Positions 15,791-25,409 of a stretch of 64,000 bases of DNA are shown piece after piece (the first letter of the stretch is position 1; each line of letters starts with the position of its first letter). The DNA comes from Pantoea sp. Cy-639 (GTDB lineage Bacteria; Pseudomonadota; Gammaproteobacteria; Pseudomonadales; Pseudomonadaceae), in the NCBI RefSeq assembly GCF_011752525.1, contig NZ_VWXI01000016.1, forward strand, positions 62,001-126,000, written 5' to 3'. Made by a program: the position numbers and the translations under genes. The notes beneath the pieces were generated by a model. The model made no database searches and was not told the DNA's origin. It saw only the letters and a list, made by a program, of their open reading frames with translations.

Positions 15791-16978
15791 TCAATGGGTC
15801 AGCGGCAGAACCTGCCAGCGCCCGTCTTGCTGAATCAATTGCCGATCACAATCCGCCTCGAGAGCAGCACTCAGCGGTTGGCCAGGCAAAGCCTGGACCA
15901 CGCGCTGGCCCTCGTTGCGCAACTGGCAGACTTGCTGCCAGAGGGCCGCATCGCTGCTGTCGGGCATCCAGATGCCGCCGGCAGGCAATACGACCTCCGC
16001 TCGCCCCAGTGTGACCAGGGTCTTCAAATCCGTGGAGAATCCAGTGGCCGGGCGTGCCCGGCCGAAATCGGCGCCGATGTCATCGTAGCGTCCGCCCTGG
16101 GCGATCGATTGACCGACGCCAGGCACGAACACGGCGAACACCACCCCCGTGTGATAGTGGTAGCCACGCAGCTCGCCGAGGTCGAAGTACAGCGGCAGGT
16201 CCGGGTAGCGCGCGGCCAGGCGATCGGCGATCGCCAACAGGTCGTCCAGCGCCGCCAGCACGCTGGCCGGAGCACGTCCCAGGCGCACGCGGGCCTCGGC
16301 CAGCACTTCACGGCCACCACACAGCTCGCACAGGGCACGCAGCATGTTGCCCAGATCCTTCGGCAGGTCGGCGGTCAGCGCCTGCACTTCGTCGATGGCC
16401 TTGCGCTGCAAGGCATCGAACAGCTGCTGCTCGACCGCCCCGGACAGGTTGGCGGCACGGGCCAGGCCACGATAGATGCCGACATGACCTAGGTCCATGT
16501 GTACATCGGCCACGTCAGTCAGTTGCAGCGTGGCGAGCATCAGGCTGATGACTTCGACATCGCTGGTCGGGCTGGCATCGCCGTACAGCTCGGCGCCCAG
16601 CTGGATCGGGCTGCGCGAAGTGGACAGGGCACGCGGCTGGGCATGCAGCACACTGCCGGCGTAGCACAGGCGGCTCGGGCCTTCACGACGCAGGGTGTGC
16701 GCGTCGATGCGCGCGACCTGCGGGGTGAAGTCGGCACGGAAGCCCATCAGGCGGCCAGACTGCGGGTCGACCACCTTGAAGGTACGCTGGTCCAGGTCCT
16801 GGCCGGCGCCGGTGAGCAGCGACTCCAGGTACTCGATATGCGGGGTGACGACCAGTTCGTAACCCCAACTCTGGAACAGGTCCAACACCTGACGCCGCGC
16901 GATCTCGATGCGCGCCGCCTCAGGTGGCAGTACTTCCTCGATGCCATCTGGCAGCAGCCAGCGGTCTACCGTTGCCAT
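15791..16978 (-). CDS. hisZ: ATP phosphoribosyltransferase regulatory subunit HisZ
   Basis: HisRS-like protein that forms a complex with short-form HisG and makes the first step of histidine synthesis active and feedback-sensitive. The 395-aa product resembles class II histidyl-tRNA synthetase catalytic cores (motifs around LLPDGIEEVLPPEA and GFRADFTPQVARI) but lacks the anticodon-binding domain, as expected for HisZ. The ORF could start 38 codons earlier, but the ATG at 16978 gives the family start MATVDRWLLPDG. It lies between the hflC terminator region and purA. Confidence 0.95.
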   Translation of the reverse strand: MATVDRWLLPDGIEEVLPPEAARIEIARRQVLDLFQSWGYELVVTPHIEYLESLLTGAGQDLDQRTFKVVDPQSGRLMGFRADFTPQVARIDAHTLRREGPSRLCYAGSVLHAQPRALSTSRSPIQLGAELYGDASPTSDVEVISLMLATLQLTDVADVHMDLGHVGIYRGLARAANLSGAVEQQLFDALQRKAIDEVQALTADLPKDLGNMLRALCELCGGREVLAEARVRLGRAPASVLAALDDLLAIADRLAARYPDLPLYFDLGELRGYHYHTGVVFAVFVPGVGQSIAQGGRYDDIGADFGRARPATGFSTDLKTLVTLGRAEVVLPAGGIWMPDSSDAALWQQVCQLRNEGQRVVQALPGQPLSAALEADCDRQLIQQDGRWQVLPLTH

Positions 16979-17161
16979 TACGCCATTTCCCCTCTGGTCC
17001 GGGCGGCCTGCCAATCCGGCGAGCCGTGAGTAAAGCAGGCATTGGCGCACAATAGCGGGCAGCACTGATCCCAGCGCAACCACCGTACCCAATACCCTCG
17101 AATTGCCATGCGCGCCGGCCAGACCGTCAACTTGCCGCTGAGCGATCGACCTTGCAGACGC

Positions 17162-17185
17162 AAAAAAGCCGGGAATTTCCCGGCT
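17162..17185 (-). terminator. Terminator of the hfq-hflX-hflK-hflC operon
   Basis: A 9-bp near-palindromic stem (agccgggaa / ttcccggct) is followed on the minus strand by a run of T residues (complement of the A-run at 17162-17167). It lies about 90 nt after the hflC stop and is a strong intrinsic terminator. Confidence 0.8.
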
Positions 17186-17219
17186 GACTCATCATACACC
17201 CCTTTTCATTCAGGATGCA

Positions 17220-17250
17220 CCCCGCCCGGCATTTTAGCTGCCGGGCGGGG
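17220..17250 (-). other. Second hairpin after hflC
   Basis: ccccgcccggc and gccgggcgggg form an 11-bp stem (12 with the adjoining a/t pair) with a short A/T-rich loop, 22 nt past the hflC stop. No T-run follows directly. Together with the hairpin at 17162-17185 it makes a tandem transcript end. Confidence 0.6.
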
Positions 17251-17272
17251 CGTATCCGTCATGAGAGCGCCC

Positions 17273-18142
17273 TCAGGGCTTGCTCTTGTCCAGGAAACGG
17301 AAGAACTCGTTCTTCGGATCCAGGACCAGCACGTCGCTCTTGCTGGAGAAGCTTTCGCGGTAGGCTCGCAGGCTACGGTAGAACGCATAGAAATCAGCGT
17401 CCTGAGTGTAGGCCTTGGAGTAGATGGCGGCCGCCTGGGCATCACCATCACCACGGGTCTCCTCGGCTTCACGATAAGCCTCGGCCAGCAGTACGCGGCG
17501 CTGACGGTCGGCGTCGGCGCGAATACCTTCGGCCAGCTCGTTACCCTTGGCACGGTGCTCGCGCGCTTCGCGCTCACGCTCGGTGCTCATGCGGTCGAAC
17601 ACGCTGCGGTTGACTTCCTTGGGCAAGTCGATGGCCTTGACGCGCACGTCGACCACCTCGATGCCCAGCTCCTTGCTGGCCATGCGGTTCAGCGAAGCGG
17701 TGATGTCGGCCATCAGCGCGTCACGCTCACCGGAAACCACTTCATGCAGGGTGCGCTTACCGAACTGGTCACGCAGACCGCTTTCCAGACGACGCGACAG
17801 ACGCTCGTCGGCGATCTGCTTCATGCCCGAAGTCGCGGTGTAGAAGCGCTCGGCATCCTTCACCCGCCACTTGGCATAGGCATCGACCATCACCGCCTTC
17901 TTCTCCAGCGTCAGGAAACGCTGGGTCGGAGCGTCGAGGGTCATCAGCCGGGCATCGAACTTGCGCACCTGGTTGACGTACGGCACCTTCACATGCAGGC
18001 CAGGCTGGACATCGGCCTTGACCACGCGACCGAACTGCAGCAATACCGCACGTTCGGTCTGCGAAACGATGTAGAAGCAGTTCCAGGCGACAATCGCCAG
18101 CACCACGGCGCCGATCAGGGCGAACAGCGATTTATTGCTCAT
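17273..18142 (-). CDS. hflC: HflC, membrane protease FtsH modulator
   Basis: Inner-membrane SPFH/band-7 protein that pairs with HflK to form a periplasmic vault around FtsH and tune its proteolysis. The 289-aa product has one N-terminal helix (about residues 4-24), then the band-7 domain starting TERAVLLQFGRVV. A long charged coiled-coil region (STEREREAREHRAKG...) follows. The ATG overlaps the hflK stop by one base (TGATG), which suggests translational coupling. It is the last gene of the hfq-hflX-hflK-hflC unit and is followed by two hairpins. Confidence 0.97.
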   Translation of the reverse strand: MSNKSLFALIGAVVLAIVAWNCFYIVSQTERAVLLQFGRVVKADVQPGLHVKVPYVNQVRKFDARLMTLDAPTQRFLTLEKKAVMVDAYAKWRVKDAERFYTATSGMKQIADERLSRRLESGLRDQFGKRTLHEVVSGERDALMADITASLNRMASKELGIEVVDVRVKAIDLPKEVNRSVFDRMSTEREREAREHRAKGNELAEGIRADADRQRRVLLAEAYREAEETRGDGDAQAAAIYSKAYTQDADFYAFYRSLRAYRESFSSKSDVLVLDPKNEFFRFLDKSKP

Positions 18143-19326
18143 CAGCGGCTCTCCCTGGAACGCAGCGGCGGTTGTGGTTGCAGGTCCTGGGTGCGCGAAG
18201 CGGCGTCATTGACCGACGGCGAAACGCTGCTGACCGGGGCTGCAGTCGTGTTGCGGCTGCCTTCGACCATCTTGTCCAGCGGCAGGTAGAGCAGGTTGTT
18301 CTGCCCATCCTTGGCGGTCACCAGGACCTTGCTGGTATTGCTGTACACCTCTTGCATGGTATCCAGGTACAGACGCTGACGCGTGACCTCGGGTGCCTTG
18401 CGATACTCGGCGACCAGCTTGGTGAAGCGGTCGGCCTCACCCTTGGCGCGGGCGATGACTTCATCGCGGTAGCCGTTGGCGTCCTCGATGATGCGCTGCG
18501 CCTGGCCACGGGCTTCCGGCACCACGCCATTGGCGTAGGACTCGGCCTGGTTGCGCGCACGCTGCTCGTCTTCACGGGCGCGGATCACGTCATCGAAGGC
18601 TTCCTGCACTTCACGCGGGGCTGCCGCGCTCTGCACGTTGACCTGGGTGACCGTGATACCGGTGCGATAGTTGTCGAGGAAACGCTGCAGACGCTCGCGG
18701 ATATCCACGGCCATCTGCTCACGGCCTTCGGTCAGCACCTGGTCCATCGAAGTGGAGCCCACCACGTGGCGCAGGGCGCTGTCGGTGGCATGTTGCAGGC
18801 TGACTTCCGGCTGGTCGACGTTGAGCACGAAGTCCTGCAGGTTGCTGATGCGGTATTGCACGGTCAGTGGCACCTCGACGATGTTCTCGTCCTCGGTGAG
18901 CATCTGCCCCTGCTTGGTGTAGGCCCGCTCGCGGGTCACGTTTTCCATGTACTTGCGGTCGATCGGCGGGAAATAGATATTCAGGCCGGGACCCACGGTC
19001 TCGTAGTACTTGCCGAAGCGCAGCACCACGGCCTGCTCCTGCTCGTCGACCACGTAGACGGCGTTGTACAGCCAGATCGCCGCCAGCGCCGCCAGGCCAA
19101 TGCCCAGCAAGCCGAAGCCGCCACCCTTGCCGATGTTGCGGTCACCGCCGCCACCGCCACGTTTCTTGCCACTGCCGAACATGCCGTTCAGGCTGTCCTG
19201 CAGCTTGCGGAAGGCCTCGTCGAGATCCGGTGGACCTTTCTTGTCGCCACCGCCGCCGCCGCCACCGCGACGACCACCCCAGGGATCCTGGTTGTTCGAG
19301 TTGCCACCCGGCTCGTTCCAAGCCAT
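18142..19326 (-). CDS. hflK: HflK, membrane protease FtsH modulator
   Basis: Partner of HflC in the inner-membrane HflKC complex. The 394-aa product has a Gly-rich cytoplasmic N-terminus (GGRRGGGGGGGD) and a single helix around residues 80-98. The band-7/SPFH domain (VDEQEQAVVLRFGKYYE) follows, then a helical region rich in Arg/Glu/Ala. The open frame extends 12 codons upstream, but MAWNEPGG at 19326 is the conserved start. The stop overlaps the hflC start by one base. Confidence 0.97.
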   Translation of the reverse strand: MAWNEPGGNSNNQDPWGGRRGGGGGGGDKKGPPDLDEAFRKLQDSLNGMFGSGKKRGGGGGDRNIGKGGGFGLLGIGLAALAAIWLYNAVYVVDEQEQAVVLRFGKYYETVGPGLNIYFPPIDRKYMENVTRERAYTKQGQMLTEDENIVEVPLTVQYRISNLQDFVLNVDQPEVSLQHATDSALRHVVGSTSMDQVLTEGREQMAVDIRERLQRFLDNYRTGITVTQVNVQSAAAPREVQEAFDDVIRAREDEQRARNQAESYANGVVPEARGQAQRIIEDANGYRDEVIARAKGEADRFTKLVAEYRKAPEVTRQRLYLDTMQEVYSNTSKVLVTAKDGQNNLLYLPLDKMVEGSRNTTAAPVSSVSPSVNDAASRTQDLQPQPPLRSRESR

Positions 19327-19422
19327 AGCGCTCTCCATCTGATAAAGCAAAGACGCGCCCACGGCGCGCCGTCCAATGCTACAGAATGCCTGTCACTGCT
19401 GCCCGGCGACCTCGACGAGCAT

Positions 19423-20724
19423 TTATTGCAAAGTGTGTTGCTCGACAAACACTTGCGGCTCCATGCCTTCGCGACTGACCAGGCGATTCAGCTCGACCCT
19501 GGGCAGGCGTACGCTCAACAGGCTGCGCCCTTCCTCGTCGTGTTCTTCATGCCGCACGGCCCCCAGGGCGAAGAATTGCGCGCGCAGGCGGGCAAATCGC
19601 TGCTCCAGGCACAGGGTGCCGACATACAGGTCATCCCCCAGCAATTCGGCAATCGCCTGGCCGATCAACTCCAGGCCCCGCCCATCGCGTGCCGAGACCC
19701 AGACCCGCTGCGGCTTGCCATCGGCATCGCGCTGGATCTGCGGCTCGACATCCTCGAGCAGGTCGAGTTTGTTATAGACCTCGAGGATCGGCAAGCTTTC
19801 GGCACCGATCTCTCCCAGCACCGCCAGCACCTGCTCGATCTGTTCCATGCGCTCGGGCTCATGGGCGTCGATCACGTGCAGCAACAGATCGGAGTTGCTC
19901 GACTCCTCGAGCGTAGCCCGAAATGCCTCGACCAGCTTGTGCGGCAGGTGGCGAATGAAGCCCACGGTGTCGGCCAGCACGATCGGCCCCAGGTCGGCCA
20001 GTTCAAGCCGGCGCAGGGTCGGGTCGAGCGTGGCGAACAGCTGGTCCGCGGCATACACCTCGGACTCGGTCAGGGCGTTGAACAGGGTCGACTTGCCGGC
20101 GTTGGTGTAGCCCACCAGCGATACCGAAGGGATGTCCGCGCGCTTGCGCCCGCGACGGGCCTGTTCGCGCTGGCTGCGTACCTTCTCAAGGCGCGCCTTG
20201 ATCTGACGCAGGCGCACCCGCAGCAGACGACGGTCGGTTTCCAGCTGGGTCTCGCCCGGACCGCGCAGGCCGATACCACCTTTCTGTCGCTCCAGGTGGG
20301 TCCAGCCGCGCACCAGCCGCGTGCTCATGTGCTCGAGCTGGGCCAGTTCGACCTGCAGCTTGCCTTCATGGGTACGCGCCCGTTGGGCGAAGATATCGAG
20401 GATCAGCCCGGTGCGATCCAGCACGCGACACTCGAAGACGCGCTCGAGGTTGCGTTCCTGGCTGGGCGTGAGGGTGTGATTGAAAATCACCAGGTCAGCT
20501 TCGGCAGACCGGACCAGATCGCGCAATTCCTCGACCTTGCCGCTGCCGATCAGAAACTTGGCGGTAGGCTGATGCCGCGCCACTGTGACCAGCGAAACGA
20601 TATCGGCTCCGGCCGACAGCGCCAGCTCCTGAAACTCCTGCGGGTCTTCGCGCGCCTCAGGGTTCTGACCTTCCAAGTGAACGAGCAGCGCTCGCTCACC
20701 ACCACCGTGGCGCTCAAAGAACAA
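19423..20724 (-). CDS. hflX: Ribosome-associated GTPase HflX
   Basis: GTPase of the Obg-HflX group that splits or rescues stalled 70S ribosomes, notably under heat stress. The 433-aa product has the HflX N-domain with the Gly-rich GGIGLRGPGETQLE block. The G domain has P-loop GYTNAGKST, DTVGF (G3) and NKLD (G4). The short C-terminal part follows the hfq gene product order. It lies 18 nt downstream of hfq, probably on the same transcript. Confidence 0.97.
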   Translation of the reverse strand: MFFERHGGGERALLVHLEGQNPEAREDPQEFQELALSAGADIVSLVTVARHQPTAKFLIGSGKVEELRDLVRSAEADLVIFNHTLTPSQERNLERVFECRVLDRTGLILDIFAQRARTHEGKLQVELAQLEHMSTRLVRGWTHLERQKGGIGLRGPGETQLETDRRLLRVRLRQIKARLEKVRSQREQARRGRKRADIPSVSLVGYTNAGKSTLFNALTESEVYAADQLFATLDPTLRRLELADLGPIVLADTVGFIRHLPHKLVEAFRATLEESSNSDLLLHVIDAHEPERMEQIEQVLAVLGEIGAESLPILEVYNKLDLLEDVEPQIQRDADGKPQRVWVSARDGRGLELIGQAIAELLGDDLYVGTLCLEQRFARLRAQFFALGAVRHEEHDEEGRSLLSVRLPRVELNRLVSREGMEPQVFVEQHTLQ

Positions 20725-20742
20725 TGCAGGCTCCTACTTTAC

Positions 20743-21003
20743 TCAAGCGTTGCCTGGCTCGCTGTCGCCGTGTTCGGAATCGGACGGGCTAGGCAGACGG
20801 ACCGGACGGGCAGGTACGACAGTCGAGATAGCGTGCTTGTAGACCATCTGGCTGACGGTGTTCTTCAGCAGCACGACGAACTGGTCGAAGGATTCGATCT
20901 GCCCCTGCAGCTTGATCCCGTTGACCAGATAGATCGAAACCGGGACTTTCTCTTTTCTCAAGGTGTTCAAGTAAGGGTCTTGTAGCGAATGCCCTTTTGA
21001 CAT
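20743..21003 (-). CDS. hfq: RNA chaperone Hfq
   Basis: Hexameric Sm-like RNA chaperone for small-RNA/mRNA pairing and Crc-assisted catabolite repression in Pseudomonas. The 86-aa product begins MSKGHSLQDPYLNTLRKEKV; it carries Sm1 (VPVSIYLVNGIKLQG) and Sm2 (YKHAISTVVP). The short C-terminal tail (about 20 residues, Ser/Pro/Glu/Asp-rich) is typical of Pseudomonas and shorter than in E. coli. The start at 21003 was chosen over an upstream in-frame start. miaA lies 92 nt upstream. Confidence 0.98.
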   Translation of the reverse strand: MSKGHSLQDPYLNTLRKEKVPVSIYLVNGIKLQGQIESFDQFVVLLKNTVSQMVYKHAISTVVPARPVRLPSPSDSEHGDSEPGNA

Positions 21004-21095
21004 ATGCCGCACTCCTGTAAGGATCAATAGTAGAAATCAAGAAATTCAGTAATTCATGCCGCCTTTCGCAAGAATAGACGGCAATAGGCAGGGAC

Positions 21096-22067
21096 TCAGC
21101 TCAATATGGAGACGGTCCCCAGGTATTTCAAGGTGCGGGACAGATTGTCGCAGGCCAGGCTATCCAGCCAGTGCACGTCATGCCAACCGCGCAGCCAGGT
21201 GAATTGCCGCTTGGCCAGTTGACGCGTGGCGATGATACCGCGTTCACGCATCTCATTCTCACTCAGCAAGCCATCGAGATGATCCCAGACCTGCCGATAT
21301 CCCACTGCCCGTATAGACGGCAGTCCTGCGTGCAAGTCACTTCTGGCTCGCAGCGATCGGACCTCGTCGACGAAGCCCTGTTCCAGCATCTGCGAAAATC
21401 GTAGCGCAATTCGCTCATGCAAAATGTGACGATCTGTAGGCGCTATCGCCAGGCTGGCGACAGTATAGGGCAAATGCCCGTTCTCGCCTGCGTCTGCGCC
21501 GCGACTTTCAGCGAATTGACGCTGGCGGTGGGCGGTCATGCTCTCACCACTGACTCGGTACACTTCAAGCGCACGAATCAGTCGTTGCGGGTCATTCGGA
21601 TGGATGCGCAGCGCCGACTCCGGGTCGACCTCGGCCAACTGCCGATGCAGTTCCGCCAGGCCGAGCTCGGCGGCTTGCGCCTCGAGCTCGGCGCGCACGG
21701 TCGCATCGGCCGGCGGCATGTCCGCCAGCCCCTCGATCAGGGCCTTGTAATAAAGCATGGTGCCGCCAACCAGCAACGGGATGTTGCCCCGCGCAGTGAT
21801 CTCGGCCATGGCGGCTAGCGCGTCGCTGCAGAATTGCTTGGCCGAATAGCTCTCGGCCGGATCGAGAATATCGATCAGGCGATGCGGATGGGCCGCCAGG
21901 ATCTCTTTCGACGGTTTGGCGGTGCCGATGTCCATACCGCGATAAACCAATGCCGAATCGACGCTGATCAGCTCGCAAGGCAGCACCTTGGTCAGCTCGA
22001 TGGCCAGGTCGGTCTTGCCGGCCGCAGTCGGGCCCATGAGGAATATCGCCGGGGGTTTGCCACTCAT
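21096..22067 (-). CDS. miaA: tRNA dimethylallyltransferase MiaA
   Basis: Adds the dimethylallyl group to A37 of tRNAs reading UNN codons. The 323-aa product has the P-loop GPTAAGKTDLA at residues 12-22 and the DSALVYRGMDIGTAK block that binds substrate. The ATG at 22067 follows the mutL stop by one base (TGA-A-ATG), so translation is probably coupled to mutL; the longer open frame lies inside mutL. Order mutL-miaA-hfq is conserved in gammaproteobacteria. Confidence 0.97.
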   Translation of the reverse strand: MSGKPPAIFLMGPTAAGKTDLAIELTKVLPCELISVDSALVYRGMDIGTAKPSKEILAAHPHRLIDILDPAESYSAKQFCSDALAAMAEITARGNIPLLVGGTMLYYKALIEGLADMPPADATVRAELEAQAAELGLAELHRQLAEVDPESALRIHPNDPQRLIRALEVYRVSGESMTAHRQRQFAESRGADAGENGHLPYTVASLAIAPTDRHILHERIALRFSQMLEQGFVDEVRSLRARSDLHAGLPSIRAVGYRQVWDHLDGLLSENEMRERGIIATRQLAKRQFTWLRGWHDVHWLDSLACDNLSRTLKYLGTVSILS

Positions 22068-22068
22068 T

Positions 22069-23970
22069 TCATCGCCCCCGCAGGAACAGCTTGTCGAGGT
22101 CGTCCAGGCCCATCTGGGTCCAGGTCGGACGGCCATGGTTGCACTGGCCGCTACGCTCGGTGTTCTCCATGTCGCGCAGCAGCGCGTTCATTTCCGGGAT
22201 GGCCAGGCGCCGGTTGGCGCGCACAGCGCCGTGGCAGGCCATGGTACCGAGCAGTTCGTTCAGGTGCGCCTGGATCCGGTCGCTGGTGCCGTACTCCATC
22301 AGGTCGGCGAGCACATCCTGCACCAGGCGGTTGGCCTCGGCCTGCTTGAGCAGCGCCGGAATCTGGCGGATCGCCAGGGTTTCCGGCCCCAGGCGCTGCA
22401 GCTCGAAGCCCAGGCGCTGGAACCACTGGGCGTGCTCCTCGGCACAGTCCGCCTCGCGCTGGCTCAGCGCCAGCGACTCGGGCACCAGCAGCGGCTGGCC
22501 GCTCAGGCCCTCGCTGGCCATCGCCACCTTGAGCCGCTCGTACATGATCCGTTCATGGGCGGCGTGCATATCCACCAACACCAGGCCTGCCGCGTTCTCG
22601 GCGAGGATGTAGATGCCCTTGAGCTGGGCCAGGGCATAGCCCAGTGGCGGGATGTCGCCCTGGCTCTCCGGCAGGGCACTCGGCGCCGCCGCGGTGTTGT
22701 CCAGCGGCGCATAGAACTCGCGATAGGCCGCCTGGGCCTCGCCGGTGTTCAGCGGCTGCGACGGCCGCGGCGTGTATTGGTACTGGTAGCCTGCGCCCGA
22801 GCCATTCGAGGAAAACGCCCCGCGTTGCTCGCCCTGGGGCTGTTCGAGCACTGGCGATGCCAGGCGCATCTCCCCCTGGGGACCGAATTCACCGACCTGC
22901 AACCCGCTCGGACGAACCATCTCGGCCGCCGCAGCTGGCGCGGGAAGCTGGTCTTCCGGGCGCACGTCGGCAAGGGCGCGGTGCAGAGTGCCATAGAGGA
23001 AGTCATGGACCATGCGCCCTTCACGAAAGCGCACCTCGTGCTTGGTCGGGTGCACGTTGACGTCGACACCGGTCGGGTCGAGTTCGAGGAACAGCACGAA
23101 GGTCGGGTGACGACCATTGAACAGCACATCGCGGTAGGCTTGGCGCACGGCGTGGGCGACCAGCTTGTCGCGCACCGCGCGGCCGTTGACGAAGAAGTAC
23201 TGCAGGTCGGCCTGGCTGCGGGAGAAAGTCGGCAATCCGACCCAGCCCCACAACCGCAGACCATTGCGCTCGACGTCGATCGGCAGTGCCTGCTCGAGGA
23301 ACCCCGGGCCACAGATCGTGCCGACACGCCGCGCCCGCGCCATCTCGTCAGCCGCCTCGTGCAGGCTGAAGATGGTCTTGCCGTTGTGGCGCAAGTGAAA
23401 GCCAACGTCGAAACGCGCCAGCGCCAGGCGCCGGATCACTTCCTGCAGGTGGTCGAATTCGGTCTTCTCGGCCTTGAGGAACTTGCGTCGGGCCGGTGTG
23501 TTGAAGAACAGGTCACGCACCTCGACCGAGGTCCCGACCGGATGCGCTGCGGGCTGCACCCGTGGAAGCATGTCGCGGCCCTCGGTCTCCACCTGCCAGG
23601 CTTCGCTGGCATCGGCAGTACGCGAGGTCAGGGTGAGCCGGGCCACCGAGCTGATCGAGGCCAGGGCCTCTCCGCGAAAGCCCAGGCTGAGCACGCCCTC
23701 GAGGTCTTCCAGTTCACGAATCTTGCTGGTGGCGTGACGCGCCAGGGCCAGCGGCAGGTCGTCGGGGGCGATACCGCTACCGTTGTCGCGTACCCGCAAC
23801 AGCTTCACGCCACCCTGCTCGACTTCGACCTCGATACGCCGGGCCCCGGAGTCCAGGCTGTTCTCCAGCAGTTCCTTGGCCACCGAAGCCGGGCGCTCGA
23901 CCACCTCGCCGGCGGCGATCTGGTTGGCCAGGCGCGGGCTGAGCAGTTGGATGCGCGAACCACCACTCAT
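22069..23970 (-). CDS. mutL: DNA mismatch repair protein MutL
   Basis: Mismatch-repair ATPase. The 633-aa product has the N-terminal GHKL ATPase (ENSLDSGA, DNGSGI, GFRGEAL), the connector region with NGRAVRD, and a variable Pro/Gln-rich linker at about 350-440. A C-terminal dimerisation domain with DMHAAHERIMYE around residue 467 follows. That motif is close to the DQHA-x2-E-x4-E metal site of nicking MutL proteins, with Met in place of Gln. The gene overlaps the amiB stop by 4 nt (ATGA-type) and precedes miaA. Confidence 0.97.
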   Translation of the reverse strand: MSGGSRIQLLSPRLANQIAAGEVVERPASVAKELLENSLDSGARRIEVEVEQGGVKLLRVRDNGSGIAPDDLPLALARHATSKIRELEDLEGVLSLGFRGEALASISSVARLTLTSRTADASEAWQVETEGRDMLPRVQPAAHPVGTSVEVRDLFFNTPARRKFLKAEKTEFDHLQEVIRRLALARFDVGFHLRHNGKTIFSLHEAADEMARARRVGTICGPGFLEQALPIDVERNGLRLWGWVGLPTFSRSQADLQYFFVNGRAVRDKLVAHAVRQAYRDVLFNGRHPTFVLFLELDPTGVDVNVHPTKHEVRFREGRMVHDFLYGTLHRALADVRPEDQLPAPAAAAEMVRPSGLQVGEFGPQGEMRLASPVLEQPQGEQRGAFSSNGSGAGYQYQYTPRPSQPLNTGEAQAAYREFYAPLDNTAAAPSALPESQGDIPPLGYALAQLKGIYILAENAAGLVLVDMHAAHERIMYERLKVAMASEGLSGQPLLVPESLALSQREADCAEEHAQWFQRLGFELQRLGPETLAIRQIPALLKQAEANRLVQDVLADLMEYGTSDRIQAHLNELLGTMACHGAVRANRRLAIPEMNALLRDMENTERSGQCNHGRPTWTQMGLDDLDKLFLRGR

Positions 23971-25397
23971 TGCTGGGACGCCAGGGCGGTGGTCGGGATA
24001 TCGAGGTGCTGGCCGACCTTCAGCTCATCGGTCTTCAGGTTGTTGCTGTTGCGCAGGCTGGCGACGCTGACCTGGTAACGCACGGCGATCATCGCCAGCG
24101 TCTCGCCCGGGCGCACGGTGTGTTCACGCGGGCCCTGGGCGATCTTGCCGCTGTCACGCAGCCAGGCGATGTAGGTGCCCGGCGGCGGGTTCTGCTGGAA
24201 GAACTGGCGCACGCCGCTGTGGATCGAACGGGCCAGGGCCTGCTGGTGGCTCCTGGTGGCCAGCTTGGCGGCCTCGTTGGCGTTGGAGATGAACCCGGTT
24301 TCCACCAGGATCGACGGGATGTCCGGCGACTTCAGCACCATGAACCCGGCCTGCTCCACACGCTGCTTGTGCAACGGCGTGACCCGGCCCATGTTGCCCA
24401 GCACCTTCTGCCCGACGTTGAGGCTGGAGCTGAGGGTGGCGGTCATCGACAGATCGAGCAGCACACCGGCGAGCATGCGGTCCTTGTCGTCGAGGCTGAC
24501 GTTGCCGGCACCACCGATCAGGTCGGAGCGGTTCTCCGTATCGGCCAGCCAGCGCGCGGTCTCGGATGTCGCACCACGGTCGGACAGGGCGAACACCGAG
24601 GCGCCAAAGGCGGCCTTGGACGGCGCGGCATCGGCGTGGATCGAGACGAACAGGTCGGCGCCTTTCTTGCGAGCGATCTCGGTACGCTTGCGCAGCGGGA
24701 TGAAATAGTCGCCGGTACGGGTCAGCTCGGCGCGATACCCCTTCTCGGTATTGATCTGGCGCTGCAGCTCCCTGGCGATTTCCAGCACGATGTCTTTCTC
24801 GTGCTGGCCGCGCGACCCAGAAGCACCTGGGTCCTCGCCGCCGTGACCGGCGTCGATGGCGATCACGATGTCACGTTTGCCGGCTGGCGCCGGAGGCAGC
24901 TTGATGGCTGGCTGCGCTGGCGTCACCGGCACCGCCGGGGTAGTGGCCGGCGGCTGTGGCGTCGGGGGCGGGGTCGGGTTGCTGGCGGCGATGGCGTCGG
25001 CTTCCTGGTCGTACAGATCGACCACCAGGCGATTGCCGTACTGGGCATTCGGCGCCAGGGTGAAGCTCTTCGGCGAGACGGCCTTCTTCAGGTCGATCAC
25101 CACGCGCAGGTCAGTGGGGGTACGCTGTGCCGAACGCACGCTGGTGATCGGCGTGTTCGAGGTGGAGACGTTCAACGGCGCACCGAGGGTGGCGCCGTTG
25201 ATGTCAATCACCAGGCGATCGGGCGCGGTCAGGGTGAAGACGCTGTGCTGCACAGGCCCGGACAGGTCGAAGACCAGCCGCGTGTTGTCCGGAGCGCGCC
25301 ACAGACGCATGCTCTTGACTTGAGTGACGGCCAGAGCGTCAACGGCCACCGCGGTCAGCAGCAGCCCAACGACGGCGACCAGTGCGCGTATGCGCAT
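23967..25397 (-). CDS. amiB: N-acetylmuramoyl-L-alanine amidase AmiB
   Basis: Periplasmic zinc amidase that cleaves septal peptidoglycan during cell separation. The 476-aa product has a signal peptide (about residues 1-24), an AMIN targeting domain (about 25-130), and a Pro/Thr-rich linker. The Amidase_3 domain (IDAGHGGEDPGASG, a catalytic His/Glu set, later VETGFISN) follows, and a C-terminal LysM domain (HTVRPGETLAMIAVRY). The start ATG at 25397 has ggggaaagg directly upstream. A GTG four codons earlier lacks a usable ribosome site. It sits between tsaE and mutL, the usual order. Confidence 0.96.
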   Translation of the reverse strand: MRIRALVAVVGLLLTAVAVDALAVTQVKSMRLWRAPDNTRLVFDLSGPVQHSVFTLTAPDRLVIDINGATLGAPLNVSTSNTPITSVRSAQRTPTDLRVVIDLKKAVSPKSFTLAPNAQYGNRLVVDLYDQEADAIAASNPTPPPTPQPPATTPAVPVTPAQPAIKLPPAPAGKRDIVIAIDAGHGGEDPGASGSRGQHEKDIVLEIARELQRQINTEKGYRAELTRTGDYFIPLRKRTEIARKKGADLFVSIHADAAPSKAAFGASVFALSDRGATSETARWLADTENRSDLIGGAGNVSLDDKDRMLAGVLLDLSMTATLSSSLNVGQKVLGNMGRVTPLHKQRVEQAGFMVLKSPDIPSILVETGFISNANEAAKLATRSHQQALARSIHSGVRQFFQQNPPPGTYIAWLRDSGKIAQGPREHTVRPGETLAMIAVRYQVSVASLRNSNNLKTDELKVGQHLDIPTTALASQQ

Positions 25398-25409
25398 ACC
25401 TTTCCCCAC

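Noticed and set aside
18172..20985. 937-codon plus-strand frame over hflK, hflX and hfq
   Set aside because: It spans three unrelated conserved genes on the other strand and has Gln/His/Leu/Val shadow composition.
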